From: Streptomyces sp. NBC_00154 | GTDB taxonomy: Bacteria > Actinomycetota > Actinomycetes > Streptomycetales > Streptomycetaceae | Direction of reading: 5' to 3' | Assembly (NCBI RefSeq): GCF_026342835.1 | Contig: NZ_JAPEMI010000002.1 | Span: 248,001-312,000 of the forward strand | DNA: 64,000 bases | Shown: positions 8,998-18,111 of the stretch, one piece after another | How positions within the stretch are numbered: the first letter of the stretch is position 1 | How the letters are laid out: every line of letters begins with the position of its first letter | Program-made: the position numbers and the translations under genes | The notes under the pieces: model-generated | Seen by the model: the letters and a program-made list of their open reading frames with translations, nothing else | The model's database searches: none | What the model was told of the DNA's origin: nothing

Positions 8998-9353
8998 TAC
9001 AGCGTTTCTCCGTTGTCCTGGTCGGAATGCCTGTACGGAGCCGCCCGCGGCATCCGGACGACTGCGGTCCCTCTCGCCAGGTCTACCGTTGTCCGGTTCG
9101 GCGGTGCCCCGTCCTCCTCGTCATCCCGCATCAGCAGTGCCGAATGCCGCTCCTTCAGTTCGTTCTGCTTCCCCGGCGAAAGACTCGCGTGCAGTTGCTC
9201 GAACCCGGTTGCCGATATCTGGCCCTGACGTGCCCCGTTCCGCCACGGCAGAACGCCGGCCCGCCCGGCGCGCAACAACAACTGATCGGCGAAAGCCAGC
9301 ACGGTCAGCAGGATGACCAGTCCGGGCAAGGTCATGAGAACGACGAATTCCAT
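8994..9353 (-). CDS. DUF6191-like small membrane protein
   Basis: A 119-residue protein with an N-terminal membrane helix (FVVLMTLPGLVILLTVLAF) and a cytoplasmic tail with ISATGFEQLHA and RDDEEDGAPPNRTTVDL, as in DUF6191 proteins of Streptomyces. The function is unknown. The ATG at 9353 places the membrane helix at the N-terminus; the longer frame to 9464 adds a proline/arginine-rich run and overlaps the next gene. Converges on, and overlaps by four bases, the Lrp gene. Confidence 0.68.
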   Translation of the reverse strand: MEFVVLMTLPGLVILLTVLAFADQLLLRAGRAGVLPWRNGARQGQISATGFEQLHASLSPGKQNELKERHSALLMRDDEEDGAPPNRTTVDLARGTAVVRMPRAAPYRHSDQDNGETLY

Positions 9354-9451
9354 GCCCTCAGTATCCGAGGCCAAGGGTGACTCTTGCACTGCCGTCGAAG
9401 CCGGCGGGGCCACCCTGGGGGCGGTTCGGCGCTCCCGGCACCACCCGGCGG

Positions 9452-10438
9452 CTACGCCTTGCACGTCACCTTCCTGATCAGCCTGGCAAGACGGGAGGAT
9501 CCACCGTTGAGCTTGGCCTCGTTGAGCGCCTTCTCCAGCTGGGCAAAGTGGTCCTTGCGGGTACGGCTCAGGTATTCGTTCGAGGTCAGCGGCTTGGCTA
9601 TCTTCCAGGCGCGGCGGTGGTCACCCTCGTAGTGGGCGACATAGGCCTTGGCGAGTTCGATCACGGCCTTGAACGGGATCCCGTGGGTGTAGTCCCGGTC
9701 GACGACCTCCTGGACGGCTGACATCAGCTTCAGCTTCTCGTCGGTGGTGAAGGCGTCCTCGGCTATGGCCCGCAGCACGTCCTGCGGGATCGGCTTGATC
9801 ACCTCGAAGGCGAGTGTGGAGCGGATGGGCGGCCCGGCGATCTCGATGTACGGCAGCAGCAGACCGGTGCTGTAGTGCAGCCAGGGCAGCCGGGGGCTGG
9901 CGAAGTCCTGGTGCAGCAGCACGGAGCCTGGCTCCAGGCGGGGCAGGAAGCGCTCGGCCACACAGCGGAAGACCCGCGCCGTCTTGGCGATGTCGACGTG
10001 CAGGAACTCGATGGGGCTGTGGTCCTCGGGGTCGGAGGTCTGCCAGATGTCGCCGGGGTGCAGCTCGATGAAGTCGATGAATGGCTTCACCTTGTCCTTG
10101 AAGTCGTCGAGGAAGGAGTTGGTGTCCTCGGGCGCGACCCCGGCCGAGAAGAATTTCTCGGAGGCGAAGGTGCCCTTCCCGACCCGGAAGAAGTCGTACG
10201 CGTGCAGCTTGTTGGTGGTCCTGTCGAAGTCGGGGTTCTCCTTCAGACCGAGTGCGAACGCGTACGTCGATCCGCCGCCGCCCGACCCGAGCTCGATCAC
10301 CTTGCCCTCTCCAGTCAGCCGATGACGTCCCAACAGGTAGAGAAAGCGCAATTCCCATGCGCTCACCTGGGAGTAAGGGATCTCGTCCGGAAGTTCGACG
10401 TCGTCGAGCTGGAGGTAGAGCTTGCTGAGGGGCGCCAC
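9452..10438 (-). CDS. SAM-dependent methyltransferase-like protein
   Basis: A 328-residue protein. The segment KVIELGSGGGGSTYAFALG (about residues 46-64) matches the glycine-rich SAM-binding motif I of class I methyltransferases, and IEFLHVDIAKTARV and GSVLLHQDFASPRLPW fit the later strands, much as in class I enzymes acting on sugars or small hydroxylated substrates. The C-terminal 80 residues are helical and charged and are not part of the standard fold. The substrate is unknown. It stands alone, between DUF6191 and the IS pile. Confidence 0.6.
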   Translation of the reverse strand: MAPLSKLYLQLDDVELPDEIPYSQVSAWELRFLYLLGRHRLTGEGKVIELGSGGGGSTYAFALGLKENPDFDRTTNKLHAYDFFRVGKGTFASEKFFSAGVAPEDTNSFLDDFKDKVKPFIDFIELHPGDIWQTSDPEDHSPIEFLHVDIAKTARVFRCVAERFLPRLEPGSVLLHQDFASPRLPWLHYSTGLLLPYIEIAGPPIRSTLAFEVIKPIPQDVLRAIAEDAFTTDEKLKLMSAVQEVVDRDYTHGIPFKAVIELAKAYVAHYEGDHRRAWKIAKPLTSNEYLSRTRKDHFAQLEKALNEAKLNGGSSRLARLIRKVTCKA

Positions 10439-10804
10439 GGGTGCCTCGCGGTTTCAGTCGGATGGGCGGGTCGCGATATTAACTTCGTACGCCGGAGATC
10501 TGTCCGCGAAAACCGGCGACGGATTAGAGGATTTTCCCGGCCGCCACACTCCGGATGAACAGTGTTGGGCCGACGTTCCATTTCTGGATCCGAGCGCGGA
10601 TGATCTCGGCTTCGAGTGACCCCGTGGCGAAGGCCGTACTCGCTCACCACGGCAGGCCGTGCAGAAGCAGCCCACTGCTCCTGACCAGGCACTACCTGTC
10701 GTGAACCCGTTCGCCGACCACGAGCAGGGGCGGGCCCTGGTGAACCGGGAGTTGTATCTGCCCAGGTCCTGGGCGGCGCTGTCGCCGTGGAAGCGCCGCC
10801 CTTA
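10439..10804. other. Gap before the IS pile
   Basis: 366 bp. The left half should hold the promoter of the methyltransferase-like gene. The right end holds a transposase fragment described separately. Nothing else is seen. Confidence 0.5.
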
Positions 10805-10805
10805 G
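10701..10805 (+). pseudogene. IS701-type transposase fragment
   Basis: About 34 codons reading NPFADHEQGRALVNRELYLP, a conserved internal segment of IS701-like DDE transposases (the RALV-REL-YLP block). Both sides are missing; the reading ends in a stop formed by the first base of the adjacent IS5 element. It is not derived from either of the two full IS701 copies in this window, which have different sequence in this block. Confidence 0.55.
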
Positions 10806-11703
10806 AGCTCGTAACAGGATCTTGCTGAAGTGGCCTGGTCGGCCGTGACCGGTGTGACGATTCGACCGTTCGGGAGTGTGTGAGTACTCGCCGGTGGATC
10901 GTGGACGACGACTTGTGGTTGCTGATCGAGCCGTTGCTGCCGCCTTGGCCGGAGCGGTCACCGGGGCCGCGGCCGGTGCCGGACCGGCTGTGCCTGCAGG
11001 GGATCCTGTACGTGCTCTGCAACGACCTCGCCTGGCAACTGCTCCCGCTGGAGCTGGGGTTCGGCTCCGGACAGACGTGCTGGAGGCGACTGGAGCGGTG
11101 GCAGAAGGCCGGCGTCTTCGACCAGCTCCACCGCATCCTGCTCGCCGAGCTCAATGCAGCCGGCCAGCTCGACTGGTCCCGGGCCTGCGTGGATGGCTCC
11201 CACATCCGCGCGAAAAAGGGGGCGCCGACACCGGTCCGTCGCCGGTCGACCGGCGGAAGACGGGCAGCAAACACCACCTGATCTGCGACGGACGCGGCAC
11301 TCCACTCAAGGTCATCACCACTGCAGCGAACGTCAACGACGTCACCCAGACCCTCGCCCTGGTCGACGGCATCCCGCCCGTCGCGGGCAGGCCCGGCCGG
11401 CCCCGCCGACGCCCAGAAGCCCTGCTCGGCGACAAGGGCTACGACTCGAACCCGAACCGCGATGAGCTGCGCAAACGCCGGATCCTGCCCGTCATCTCCC
11501 GCAAGGGCTGCCCGAACATCAAAGACATGGGCAAGCTCCGCTACGTCGTCGAGCAGACCTTCGCCCTGCTCCACCAGTTCAAACGACTCGCCGTCCGCTG
11601 GGAACGCCGCACCGAACTCCACGACGCCTTCGTCTCCCTCGCCTGCAGCCTCATCTGCTGGCGCCGGCTCAAGAAGGCCCACTCATGATCCTGTTACGAG
11701 CTC
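10805..11703 (+). mobile_element. IS5-family insertion sequence, copy 1 (complete)
   Basis: An 899-bp element. The 17-bp perfect terminal inverted repeats GAGCTCGTAACAGGATC lie at 10805-10821 and, inverted, at 11687-11703. It is flanked by a 3-bp direct repeat TTA (10802-10804 and 11704-11706), as expected for the IS427-like group. It carries one transposase in two frames. Its right-hand TTA is also the first three bases of the TTAG duplication of the neighbouring IS1380 element, so it inserted into that duplication. Confidence 0.9.
10880..11688 (+). CDS. IS5-family transposase, probable -1 frameshift
   Basis: The transposase is split between two overlapping frames. The first (GTG 10880, ending about 11281) carries the N-terminal IS5 domain with DLAWQLLPLELGFGSGQT and the first catalytic Asp in RACVDGSHIRAKKGA. 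The second, one base back, carries KTGSKHHLICDGRGTPL, LLGDKGYDSN (second Asp) and the final Glu region in RYVVEQTFALLHQFKRL. The run GCG AAA AAG GGG at 11210-11221 is a plausible slippery site for a -1 shift. Programmed frameshifting is well known for IS5/IS427 elements; use of this exact site is inferred. Confidence 0.82.
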
Positions 11704-11773
11704 TTAGCCTCGGGCTTTCACGAGGCGGGTTGTCCGAGGCGTGATCGAAGACGAGAGAAGTGCTCCTGACCTG

Positions 11774-13511
11774 CAATGCCGGTGAGTTAGCGCGTCGGTG
11801 CAGGTCAGGTGGGGTGCTTGGTGACTTTGAGTGTGTAGCGGACGTTACTGGGAGTGCGGGTCTGGTCCCGTTTTCTGACCTCGAAGGTGTTCTTGGACGG
11901 CTTCTTGATGCGCTGGCACTGCCGGTTGCGCCGGGGCGGCAGGAGGGCGGCCAAGAGCTCTGTGGTGGCTTCGCGGCGGGCGGCGGCCAGTGTGGTGACG
12001 TCGGCTGCGGCCTGGGCGGCGACGGCCAGCCGGGCGAGCTGCACCGTGACGGTGAAGGAGATCCGGTCAGGATCGGTCCCGCCGTGTTCTGCCGCGCGCG
12101 TCTGCAGTGCGCATAGTGCCTGGTAGACGGTGAGAAGGGCGTAGATCTCCTGGTAGATCAGCTCGGGCGCCTTGGAGCGCAGGATGAATCCGGCGCCGCG
12201 CAGGCGGTTCTTCAGTTCCGCGAATCCGTTTTCGATCTCCCACCGCTGGTGATATGCCCTCGCCAGCTGGTGGGCCGGGGCGAGGCGGTGGTCCAGCAGG
12301 CTGGTGACCAGCCGGAACGTCTCGGTGCGGGGTGGGCCGGCCTGTGGGTGGATGGTCACGGTGTACTCGATGATCCGTACCAGGTGTCCCCGGGGCGGCT
12401 CGGTCAGGGTGCGTCCGGCCGCGCGGGCCTGACCGTGGCGGATGTTCTCCGCGGGCGTGCGCATGATGGACAGGTAGGACCCGTCGGACAGCACCCGCAG
12501 CGGCACGAAGACCAGGTTCTTCTTGATCCGCCAGGCCAGGTGGGCGCCGGTGGCGCGGGCCAGGCCCCACAGCTGGTATCCGGCGAAGTTGCGGTCGGCC
12601 AGCAGCAGCATGTCCCCTCGCAGGGAGGCCAGCAGCCGGCGGGCGAGCTTGTGCTCGCTGAACCTGGCCACGGCGTCGAAGGCCGCGTCGACCAGGGCGT
12701 GGGTGCCGCATTCGGTCAGGGCCATCAGGCGGACCTGTGGGTGTCCGCTCTGGTTGACACCACCCTTGCCGGTGAAACCGAACTCAGCAGCGTTTGCCGG
12801 GGTGTCGGGGACATCCAGCGCGGTGCCGTCCCAGGCGACCAGCCGCAGCCCGAAGGCGAACGCGCCCGGAGTGACGGTCGTGGCCAGCGTGCCGCACCGC
12901 CGCTCGAACAGCGCCTGCAGCGGCTTGTCGCCCAGCCGCTGCCGGGCCCGTGTCAGGGCCGAGCTGGTGGGCAAGCGCTGCACACACAGGCCTGGCAGAT
13001 GCCGCAGCTTCTCCGTCAACGTGCGCAGGACCGACCGGTATCCCGGCGGCCCGGCACTGTCGGAGCTGCTGAACAGGCACAACGCCAGGATGAAGTAGAC
13101 CACCGCCCGGGCGGGCAACAGCCGGCGGCGACGCTCGCCGCAGCCGGTCAACTCCACGACCTCGTCAACCAGTTCAGGGCTGATCTCCTCGGTCAACACG
13201 CCGAGACGGACGTGCTCGCCAAAGCGCCGGTCCGTGGGGGTCACCAGCCTGTTCAACGGGGCCTGGCTGCCCTCGGTGATGGCAGACGACATGCGGACGA
13301 TGGCACACTGAGTACCCAACGGAGTTCCCTCGCGGACAGTCGGATCTTGGTCGATCTTCTGTCCTACCGGGAACTCCGTTGCCGTGTCCCGGCCTCCGCC
13401 GACACGTCACCAGAAGTGACGGATCACGCAACGTCACCAGGGGATATTCCCAACCAAACCCCGCACTATCAAGTGCCTGACCTGCACCGACGCGCTAACT
13501 CACCGGCATTG
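11774..13511 (-). mobile_element. IS4-family insertion sequence (complete)
   Basis: A 1738-bp element with 35-bp perfect terminal inverted repeats at 11774-11808 and 13477-13511 (outer bases CAATGCCGGTGAGTTAGCG). A 10-bp target duplication TCCTGACCTG lies at 11764-11773 and 13512-13521. It sits in the untranslated leader of IS1380 element A and is oriented opposite to it. Ten-base duplications fit IS4. Confidence 0.93.
11805..13319 (-). CDS. IS4-family transposase
   Basis: A 504-residue DDE transposase. It has the N-terminal InsG-type domain (LLPARAVVYFILALCLF), the first catalytic Asp in LRLVAWDGTALDVPDT, the second in MLLLADRNFAGYQLW and the YREK-like signature as YHQRWEIENGFAELKNRLRG split by the usual spacing, with catalytic Glu in WEIENGF. 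Full length for the family and free of frameshifts. The start is taken as TTG at 13319, which has GAGGGA six bases upstream; an ATG at 13292 is the alternative. Confidence 0.9.
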   Translation of the reverse strand: MGTQCAIVRMSSAITEGSQAPLNRLVTPTDRRFGEHVRLGVLTEEISPELVDEVVELTGCGERRRRLLPARAVVYFILALCLFSSSDSAGPPGYRSVLRTLTEKLRHLPGLCVQRLPTSSALTRARQRLGDKPLQALFERRCGTLATTVTPGAFAFGLRLVAWDGTALDVPDTPANAAEFGFTGKGGVNQSGHPQVRLMALTECGTHALVDAAFDAVARFSEHKLARRLLASLRGDMLLLADRNFAGYQLWGLARATGAHLAWRIKKNLVFVPLRVLSDGSYLSIMRTPAENIRHGQARAAGRTLTEPPRGHLVRIIEYTVTIHPQAGPPRTETFRLVTSLLDHRLAPAHQLARAYHQRWEIENGFAELKNRLRGAGFILRSKAPELIYQEIYALLTVYQALCALQTRAAEHGGTDPDRISFTVTVQLARLAVAAQAAADVTTLAAARREATTELLAALLPPRRNRQCQRIKKPSKNTFEVRKRDQTRTPSNVRYTLKVTKHPT

Positions 13512-14033
13512 TCCTGACCTGCAACGATAGGACTTGTCGAGGGTCCAGATCGTGCGATGGAAAGAAGCACTTCTCAGGTGAAGAAGAGTAGCGGGGCATA
13601 CCCGCGTGTCCGCGTCGGGGTCGGTGGCCGCGGGGCGGTCTCGCAGGCCGGGGCGGTGCTGCTGGTCGAGACGGTCCGCAAGTCCGGCCTGGACACCGCG
13701 ATATCGGCAGCTTTGGCACCGTGGCGCAAGCCGCGGGCGGTGCACGACCCGGGGAAGATCCTGCTGGATGTCGCGCTCGCGACGGCCCTGGGCGGGGACT
13801 GCCTCGCCGATGTCGCCATGCTGCGGGCCGAGCCCGAGGTGTTCGGTCCGGTGGCGTCCGACCCGACGGTCTCCCGTCTGATCGGCGCCCTTGCCGCCGC
13901 CGGGCCCAAGGCACTGGCCGCGGTCCGGACGGCACGGGCCGAAGTACGCACGCAAGTCTGGGAGTTGGCCGGTGCCGACAGTCCGGCCGCCGACGGATCG
14001 GTGATCGTGGACATCGACGGCGTGCTGGTTCTA

Positions 14034-15131
14034 GGGCGCGTATCGAGTCGTGATCAATGGGTGGTCCGGGTGAGGTCTTTGATCCAGATCATCGAGGCGC
14101 GCAGGTGGAGGCCGGCGAGGTAGCTGTCCGGTGTCTTGTCGTAGCGGGTGGCGATGCCTCGCCAGGCCTTGAGCTTGTTGATCAGGCGTTCGACGGTGTT
14201 CCGCTCTTTGTAGAGGTCCGCGTCGTGACTGACGGGCCGGCCGCCCCTGCTGCCCTTCTTCGTCCGATTGGCGGCCTGGTCCTTCTTCTCCGGGATGACT
14301 GCCTTGATGTGGCGTTTCCGCAGGTGGGCCCGGTTACCGCGGGACGAGTAGGCCTTGTCCCCGGCGACCGCGTCCGGCCGGGTGCGGGGGCGGCCGACGG
14401 GCCCGCGGACCCGTATCTTCCCCAGCACGGGGATGAACTGCGGGCTGTCGGCGGCCTGTCCCGCGGTCAGGACGAACGCCAGCGGGCGGCACTTGCGGTC
14501 GGCGGCAAGGTGGACCTTGCTGGTCTGCCCACCTCTGGAGCGTCCGAGGAGGGCGGCCTTCAGTCGGAGTTTTCGGCGACGCCGGATGCGTCGTCGCTCT
14601 TCCCGCTCGGGATCGGATTCTGTGTCCGGCCCGGTTTGTTCTTCGAGGCCGCCCCCTTTGATCTGGCCTTCTCCTCCTCGGCGGCGGCCTTCTCCAGCGC
14701 GGCGACGACGTCCTGTTCCAGATGCATCCCGGCGGCGTCGTGGTGAGCCCGCGCGGTGGTGGAGTCGACGCTGACCAGGGACAGGTCTACCTCGCCCCGC
14801 TTCGCGGCTTCCGCGATCAGGCCCTCCAGCAGGGCCTCGAAGACCCCCGCGTCACGCCACTGCCGGAAGCGGTTGTGGACGGTCGACCAGGCACCGAACT
14901 CCTTCGGCATCTCCCGCCACTGCCCGCCCGTCTTGAACCGCCAGATCACGCCCTCGAACTGCTGCCGAAGCCGCTCGGGATACGGGCCGTACTCGCCGAT
15001 GGGCAGGTACGGCTCGATGAACTCCCAATCCGTGTCCGCCAGTTGCACTCGCGTCATGCAAGAACATCTACCGGTCCAGGCGCCGCCGCGAGGGCGAATC
15101 CCGCAGATTGATCACGACTCGATACGCACCC
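14034..15131 (-). mobile_element. Second type of IS5-family element, inside the IS1380 gene
   Basis: A 1098-bp element with terminal inverted repeats of about 25 bp (GGGCGCGTATCGAGTCGTGA on the left, the inverse of GGGTGCGTATCGAGTCGTGA on the right, one mismatch in the part quoted). The target dinucleotide TA is duplicated at 14032-14033 and 15132-15133, within a CTAG context. It differs in sequence and ends from the IS5 pair at 10.8 and 18.1 kb. Confidence 0.9.
14054..15057 (-). CDS. IS5-family transposase, probable -1 frameshift
   Basis: Two frames make one transposase. The first (ATG 15057 to 14560) has the N-terminal domain PYLPIGEYGPYPERLRQQF and the first catalytic Asp in LVSVDSTTARAHHDAAG. 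The second frame, shifted back one base, starts without its own start codon near 14560 and reads RGGQTSKVHLAADRKC, VAGDKAYSSRGNRA (second Asp) and ERNTVERLINKLKAWRG (Glu). The overlap contains CGAAAAC, a likely slip site. Typical of IS5-type elements with programmed frameshifting. Confidence 0.82.
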
Positions 15132-16151
15132 TAGCGCACTCCGAGAAGCAGGACGCCACCGCGACCTGGAAGAAGACCTTCGGCCATCATCCGCTCGTGG
15201 CGTTCGTCGATCACGGCCAGGCCGGCGCCGGGGAGCCGGTGGCCGCTGTGCTGCGGCCCGGCAACGCGGGCTCCAACACCGCGAGTGATCACATCACCGC
15301 CACCCGGCTCGCCCTGGCCCAACTGCCCAAACACCTGCGGCGGGGACGTCGGACACTGATCCGCACCGACTCCGCCGGCGGCACCCACGCCTTCCTCGAC
15401 TGGCTCACCAGACCGGGCCGGTGGCTGTCGTATTCCGTCGGCATGACCATCACCGACGCCATCCACCAGGCCGTCCTGAAGATCCCGAAGAAAGCGTGGA
15501 CACCGGCCTACGACTCCGGCGGCACCGAGCGGCCCGGCGCCTGGGTCGCGGAGATCACCGATATGCCCGACCTCTCCTCCTGGCCGAAGGGCATGCGGCT
15601 GATCGTCCGCAAGGAACGTCCCCACCCCGGGGCCCAGTTGCGCTTCACCGACCTCGACGGACTGCGGCTGACCTGCTTCGCGACCAACACCAAGGGCGGC
15701 CAGCTCGCCGACCTGGAACTGCGTCATCGACGTCGGGCCCGCTGCGAGGACCGGATCCGCGCCGCCCGTGACACCGGCCTGCGCAATCTGCCCCTGCACG
15801 ACACCGCGCAGAACCGGATCTGGCTGGAGATCGTCCAGATCGCACTCGACCTCCTCGCCTGGATGCCGATGCTCGCCCTGACCGCAGAAACACGCCGCTG
15901 GGAACCCAAACGGCTTCGCCTGCGGCTGTTCTCCGCCGCTGCACAGATCATCACCACCGGCCGCCGCCGCTGGCTCCGCTTCACCACCCGATGGCCCTGG
16001 ACGGATGTGATCACCCGCGCGATCCAGCGACTCGCAGCCCTGCCGAACCCCGGCTGACCAGCAACTCCGACCGTCCCGACGAGCCACAGCAGCATATCCC
16101 GGAGCCGTGGAACCCCGGCGCCCACCCGACGCGACTGTGAGGATGAGCGGG

Positions 16152-16235
16152 TGCTGCCTCGGGCGGTGGTCTGACCCGCGACGCGACTGGCCGCAGTGCC
16201 TTGCGTCTGATCTGTCGACCACCGTCCGAGGCGGT
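16152..16235 (+). ncRNA. Candidate IS110 bridge RNA segment
   Basis: Upstream of the intact IS110 transposase, bases 16156-16171 (GCCTCGGGCGGTGGTC) pair with 16217-16232 (GACCACCGTCCGAGGC) over 16 positions with a single G-U wobble, enclosing a 45-base loop. IS110-group elements carry a structured bridge RNA between the left end and the gene, with loops that specify target and donor. Position and strength of the stem fit; the full RNA limits and the guide loops were not worked out. Confidence 0.45.
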
Positions 16236-16363
16236 GCTTGCTGCCGCCGGACCGGTGAGCGTGTCCCGATAGGGGCCTTCGCGACAGGCACCGTCACAGT
16301 CCTGACCGCCCTCCGGCCCGGCGACGGCCGCCCACGTTCCCGAGCTCCAGGAGACAGGCAACC

Positions 16364-17473
16364 GTGCCCAGCATCACCCAACCGCTTCACCCGCGCCACG
16401 TCACCACCGACGGCTCCGAGGACGTGCTCCTCGGGGTGGACACTCACAAGGACTTCCACGCGGCTGCCGTGATCACCACGGTTGGGGCCACTCTGGACGG
16501 CCGGTCCTTCCCCGCTACCGCGGACGGCTACCGTCAACTGCTGGCCTGGGCTCGTTCCTTCGGAACACTGCGGCGGGCAGGAGTCGAATGCACCGGTTCC
16601 TACGGGGCCGCGCTGACCCGCTATCTGCGAGGCGCCGGTATAGAGGTGACTGAGGTCAACCAGCCGGACAAGGCCGCCCGGCGCCGACACGGCAAAACCG
16701 ACGCGGTCGACGCCGAGGCCGCCGCCCGAGCAGTCCTGTCCGGACGCGCCACCGCGACAGCCAAGGCGGCAGACGGACCGGTGGAGGCACTACGGCTGTT
16801 CAGGATGGCCAAAGGGTCGGCCACCAAGTCCCGCACTCAAGCGATCAACCAACTCAAGTCCGTCCTGATCTCGACGGCCCCAGCACTCCGGGAATCGCTG
16901 GCCGGCCTGAGCAATGTGAAGCTGATCCGCAGCTGCGCGGAGCTGGACGTCGCAGCAGGCAACGACTCAGCAGCGGCAGCCCGCCACACCCTGCGCCTAC
17001 TGGCCCGCCGCATCCAGAGCCTGACGGAGGAGATCAACGACCTCAACCAGCGGATGACCGACGCGGTCTTGATCGCTGCCCCAGGTCTCCTGGACCACCG
17101 TGGTGTCGGTCCGGACACCGCCGCAGCCCTGCTCATAGCCGCCGGCGACAACCCGGACCGGCTGGGCAGCGAGGCATCCTTCGCCGCACTGTGCGGCACC
17201 AGTCCCGTTGAGGCTTCCTCGGGCAAGACCCAGCGCCGCAGGCTGAACCGCGGAGGCGACCGCCAGGCCAACTCCGCGCTCTACACGATCGTTCTCAGCC
17301 GATTGCGCTGGGATCCGCGCACACGCGACTACATGAACCGCCGCATCGCCCAGGGCAAGAGTCGCCGCGAAGCCATCCGATGCCTCAAACGCTACGTCGC
17401 CCGTGACCTCTACAAGCACATCATCGGCTCCATGCCACAACCGACCAGCGACGTTCTTCCCACAGCCGCTTGA
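16364..17473 (+). CDS. IS110-family DEDD/serine recombinase (transposase)
   Basis: A 369-residue protein with both halves of an IS110 recombinase. The N-terminal RuvC-like DEDD domain shows LLGVDTHKDFHAA (Asp), AGVECTGSYG (Glu) and KTDAVDAEAAARAV (two Asp). The C-terminal transposase_20 domain has GVGPDTAAALL and the catalytic serine in GGDRQANSALYTIV. It appears complete. The GTG start follows CAGGAGACAGGCAACC. It is the only intact IS110 gene in the window. Confidence 0.92.
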   Translation: MPSITQPLHPRHVTTDGSEDVLLGVDTHKDFHAAAVITTVGATLDGRSFPATADGYRQLLAWARSFGTLRRAGVECTGSYGAALTRYLRGAGIEVTEVNQPDKAARRRHGKTDAVDAEAAARAVLSGRATATAKAADGPVEALRLFRMAKGSATKSRTQAINQLKSVLISTAPALRESLAGLSNVKLIRSCAELDVAAGNDSAAAARHTLRLLARRIQSLTEEINDLNQRMTDAVLIAAPGLLDHRGVGPDTAAALLIAAGDNPDRLGSEASFAALCGTSPVEASSGKTQRRRLNRGGDRQANSALYTIVLSRLRWDPRTRDYMNRRIAQGKSRREAIRCLKRYVARDLYKHIIGSMPQPTSDVLPTAA

Positions 17474-17641
17474 CATCCATAGGGGCATCAGCCGGGCCGC
17501 CAACCTGCCCCAGCCCCCGAAATTCCGCACCTCGCAAGCACAGAGTCCCCGACAGCGAATCGACGAGGACTCATGAACGATCGAGGTTAGTGGCGTACGT
17601 ATCTCGGTGTAAACGTGATTTTGCAGCATGCTCGCGCGGGA

Positions 17642-17670
17642 GCGCCCCGCGGCGCGTGGCTGCGGGGCGC
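17642..17670 (-). terminator. Terminator after the small secreted protein
   Basis: GCGCCCCGC (17642-17650) and GCGGGGCGC (17662-17670), a 9-bp perfect GC stem 11 bp past the stop codon of the small secreted-protein gene. Confidence 0.6.
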
Positions 17671-17680
17671 CCAGTGGGCG

Positions 17681-17896
17681 TTAGTCGACCATCTGCCCGT
17701 CGCCCGTACCGCCGACGCATTTCATCCCGACCACCTTTCCGCCGCCGTCCACGCACTCACCCGGGGTGAGGCTTTCGGTGTGGGCGGTGGCGGTGGCGTT
17801 GTGGGTGGCGGCCGTGGCGGTGGCGGCACCTGTGAGGCCGAGTCCGGCGAGGGCTGCCGTGGCGATGACGGCGGCGAGAGTTCGTCGAATGCGCAT
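17681..17896 (-). CDS. Small secreted protein
   Basis: A 71-residue protein with a clear Sec signal peptide (MRIRRTLAAVIATAALAGLG, cleavage near ATAATHN) and a mature part of about 40 residues with two cysteines (GECVDGGGKVVGMKCVG), which could form a disulphide. Small proteins of this build are common in Streptomyces; function unknown. The ATG is preceded by AAGGGAAACCAC. It is the only non-transposon gene between the two IS5 copies, so it is the only cargo of the potential composite unit. Confidence 0.65.
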   Translation of the reverse strand: MRIRRTLAAVIATAALAGLGLTGAATATAATHNATATAHTESLTPGECVDGGGKVVGMKCVGGTGDGQMVD

Positions 17897-18111
17897 GTGG
17901 TTTCCCTTTCACGGATTGCCTCGGTTGGGGCACTACTCAGCTTGATCTTCACCCATGTGGGTGGCGCGTTGGGTTACTCCATTCGAGTGACACCTGCCGG
18001 GAGTGGGCCACCGGCGACGCAGGGACGGATGGCCGGTGCCGCAACCCGCCGGAGAGGCCTTGAGGGCCGTGCTCGCATTCACGTACGCAGGTATCACCAG
18101 TACGACAATCC

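Larger units (their letters stand above)
13557..16057 (+). pseudogene. IS1380-family transposase, split by an IS5 insertion
   Basis: The first 159 codons (13557-14033) and the last 308 (15134-16057) are in frame with each other once the 1098-bp IS5 element and the duplicated TA are removed, restoring a 466-residue transposase. The join reads GVLVL then AHSEKQDA, which is the normal catalytic region (DIDGVLVLAHSEK). Other family features are FVDHGQAGAGEPVA and LIRTDSAGGTHAFLDWL. It is inactive as it stands, but precise excision of the IS5 would restore it. Confidence 0.88.
16130..17500 (+). mobile_element. IS110-family element (approximate limits)
   Basis: IS110 elements have no clear inverted repeats or target duplication, so the ends are estimated. 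The left part is non-coding and holds the predicted stem; the transposase follows; a short right tail ends near ATAGGGGCATCA. It lies between the stop of the IS1380 transposase and the IS1380 right end, so it must have inserted in the IS1380 tail. Confidence 0.6.
11708..17586 (+). mobile_element. IS1380-family element A, interrupted by three other ISs
   Basis: The ends are imperfect inverted repeats (CCTCGGGCTTTCACGAG at 11708, and the inverse of CCTCGATCGTTCATGAG ending at 17586), flanked by the 4-bp direct repeat TTAG at 11704-11707 and 17587-17590, typical of the family. The intervening sequence contains a complete IS4 element in the 5' leader, a complete IS5 element inside the transposase gene and an IS110 element in the 3' tail. 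With these removed, one IS1380 of about 1.7 kb remains. The first two insertions are proved by their duplications; the IS110 borders are less exact. Confidence 0.78.

Noticed and set aside
12249..13517. Long rightward open frame opposite the IS4 transposase
   Set aside because: It is an antisense shadow produced by GC-biased codons; it carries no family signal and mirrors a clear transposase.
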